A DNA stretch of 49,787 nucleotides. Source: Streptomyces turgidiscabies Car8. Its GTDB lineage: Bacteria; Actinomycetota; Actinomycetes; Streptomycetales; Streptomycetaceae. Both the position numbers and the translations under genes were made by a program. The notes beneath the pieces were generated by a model, which saw only the letters and a program-made list of their open reading frames with translations, ran no database searches and was not told the origin of the DNA. This document shows positions 48,852 through 49,787 of the stretch, piece by piece. The number at the start of each line of letters is the position of its first letter. Positions within the stretch are counted from its first letter, which is position 1. The DNA lies in NCBI RefSeq assembly GCF_000331005.1, contig NZ_AEJB01000681.1:1-49787 (forward strand), written 5' to 3'.

Positions 48852-49574
48852 ATGGCCTCGCTCAACGGTACGAACGTCTACGCTTACTGCGTGAACATTC
48901 TTGGGGAGGTGCCTGAGATCACGACGTCAGGTGTCCCTCAGGCTATCTGCTCCCCAACTCCTGCACAGGCCCTGGCATTTGAAGCATGGCGGAGCCTCGA
49001 CAGCGCGACACTTCTGGTTACAGGCCCACCAGGTACCGGCAAGAGCATGTTCGTCAAGCGTGTGATCATGGAGCACCTCGCCCGGGGCGACCGACTTGTC
49101 ATCACGAGCACTGGCGCGGGTAAGACGAGAGCCGCTGTTGCCTGGGCGTCGTTGGCCACCACGCTCGAACTCCGGAAGGCTATCGAATCCTTCCACGAGG
49201 TACTGACTCACTCAGCAGTGCCAAGCACTGCCCTGTTGTCGACATCCGAGGCTGACAACAAGCTTCCCACGATCACCTCCGGGTTGGTACAGAGCGACGC
49301 GTCTCAGCAGATCAATCTCACTGGCCTTGGCTCGTTTGACCTGATCGAGGAGTTGCGTCTCTTCCTCGATGCGATTGATCTTTCCATCCAGCAACTCGTT
49401 CGAGTCGTCGAATCTTTCCTCGGTATTCGCCACTTCGACGCCACAGGGCCAGCGCCGCCGCACGCAATGTCGCCATGCGGGGTGATTCGCTTCGCTGCCC
49501 CCAGGATTCCTCGCGCGCCCGGCTGCGATCGTTCCATGCCGATCACAACCAACTATCACGCTCCGGCTGCCTGA
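48852..49574 (+). CDS. P-loop NTPase, probably truncated
   Basis: A 240-residue frame from ATG 48852 (alternatively GTG 48891). Walker A is clear: LLVTGPPGTGKS, then a helix and 'RLVITSTGAGKT'. The arrangement is that of DNA helicases of the PIF1/RecD/AAA type, but the later helicase motifs are absent, and after about 49430 the frame becomes Pro/Arg-rich. The gene is probably a fragment or interrupted. Codon use is less GC-biased than in the neighbouring phage genes, hinting at foreign origin. It is divergent from the terminase genes. Confidence 0.45.
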   Translation: MASLNGTNVYAYCVNILGEVPEITTSGVPQAICSPTPAQALAFEAWRSLDSATLLVTGPPGTGKSMFVKRVIMEHLARGDRLVITSTGAGKTRAAVAWASLATTLELRKAIESFHEVLTHSAVPSTALLSTSEADNKLPTITSGLVQSDASQQINLTGLGSFDLIEELRLFLDAIDLSIQQLVRVVESFLGIRHFDATGPAPPHAMSPCGVIRFAAPRIPRAPGCDRSMPITTNYHAPAA

Positions 49575-49624
49575 CATTGACGAGGGCAGCCGAGCGCCCT
49601 CCGTCACGTCCCTGGGTAGGGCTC

Positions 49625-49787
49625 ATGTTTTCACGCGTGGAATTCGTCTGCCTCGCAGCGATTGCCATCCTCTTCGCCGTTCCTGCTACCGCATGGTGGA
49701 TCAAGCGATTGAGGCAGGTTGGCGTCAGCATCTCGATGCTTTGCCGAAAAATTCGGCACTACTTTCGCGTCCAGCGCGCGATCTTCG
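49625..49787 (+). CDS. Membrane protein, N-terminal part (runs off the right edge)
   Basis: From ATG 49625 the frame is open to the edge and reads MFSRVEFVCLAAIAILFAV, then PATAWWIKRLRQVG, a membrane span with a positive stop, and a basic region. The start has a weak GGTAGGG ribosome binding site. Only 54 codons are visible. The sequence is less GC-rich than the phage genes. Function unknown. Confidence 0.5.
   Translation, partial: MFSRVEFVCLAAIAILFAVPATAWWIKRLRQVGVSISMLCRKIRHYFRVQRAIF

Noticed and set aside
49212..49607. Coiled-coil-like protein on the minus strand
   Set aside because: Its helix is the reverse complement of leucine-rich helices in the plus-strand P-loop frame; no ribosome binding site or start supports it.

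Overview
The window looks like a piece of a Streptomyces (or close relative) chromosome. Base composition is high-GC with G/C third positions, GTG and TTG starts are common, stop and start codons overlap as ATGA or GTGA, and Streptomyces-type families are present (XRE regulators with TPR-like C-termini, a DUF6233-like protein, PadR with a zinc-finger anti-sigma-like partner, rare TTA codons). No database was available, so all names come from motifs and gene order.

Two kinds of DNA are interleaved. The first is a siphovirus-type structural module on the minus strand, read right to left: TerS and TerL (48.7-46.7 kb), portal (43.4-41.6), scaffold (40.2-39.6), decoration protein, major capsid, small head proteins, MuF-like minor head protein (37.2-36.4), then head-tail connectors, major tail protein, the gpG/gpGT tail chaperones with a canonical -1 frameshift site, and the start of the tape measure protein at the left edge (4.3-0 kb). 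The recognisable head and tail reading frames are open, but the module is interrupted at three gene boundaries: a two-gene putative defence islet between TerL and portal (HEPN-like protein; GHKL ATPase fused to a PD-(D/E)xK nuclease), a cytochrome P450 between portal and scaffold, and about 32 kb of cargo between the MuF-like gene and the connectors. A small relic resembling a terminase C-terminus marks the right edge of the cargo.

Cargo from left to right: a TTA-containing small membrane protein coupled to a membrane-anchored ECF sigma factor; a HIT protein; a membrane-anchored unknown; a MurG-like glycosyltransferase; and a tRNA-like gene with its own promoter. Beyond a strong terminator lies a nine-gene, translationally coupled operon (16.7 to 8.9 kb, minus strand): KsgA-like methyltransferase, 5'-nucleotidase-like metallophosphatase, TauD-like dioxygenase, two dCTP-deaminase paralogues, PIG-L deacetylase, WbqC-like protein, GT4 glycosyltransferase and a prolyl-tRNA-synthetase paralogue. 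A divergent XRE/TPR regulator and a perfect palindrome sit at its head. I recognise no characterised pathway; the content suggests an amino-sugar/nucleoside-like, possibly aminoacylated product.

Next come decaying regulators and a Nudix relic (18.4-21.0 kb), a glutamine-synthetase-like enzyme with an APC permease and an unknown protein (21.2-25.2), two unknown proteins divergent from a second XRE/TPR regulator plus GNAT acetyltransferase (25.5-28.9), small unknowns, a DUF6233-like protein, an ATP-dependent DNA ligase, a small RelE/ParE-like protein, a decayed stretch (33.5-34.7), and a PadR/anti-sigma-like pair at the right edge.

The most interesting candidate system is the tRNA-like gene beside the ProRS paralogue. 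It folds as a full 76-nt tRNA with encoded CCA and the C1:G72/A73 acceptor features of bacterial tRNA-Pro, but lacks U33 and has a non-proline anticodon. This could be a non-decoding tRNA dedicated to biosynthesis; that is a hypothesis.
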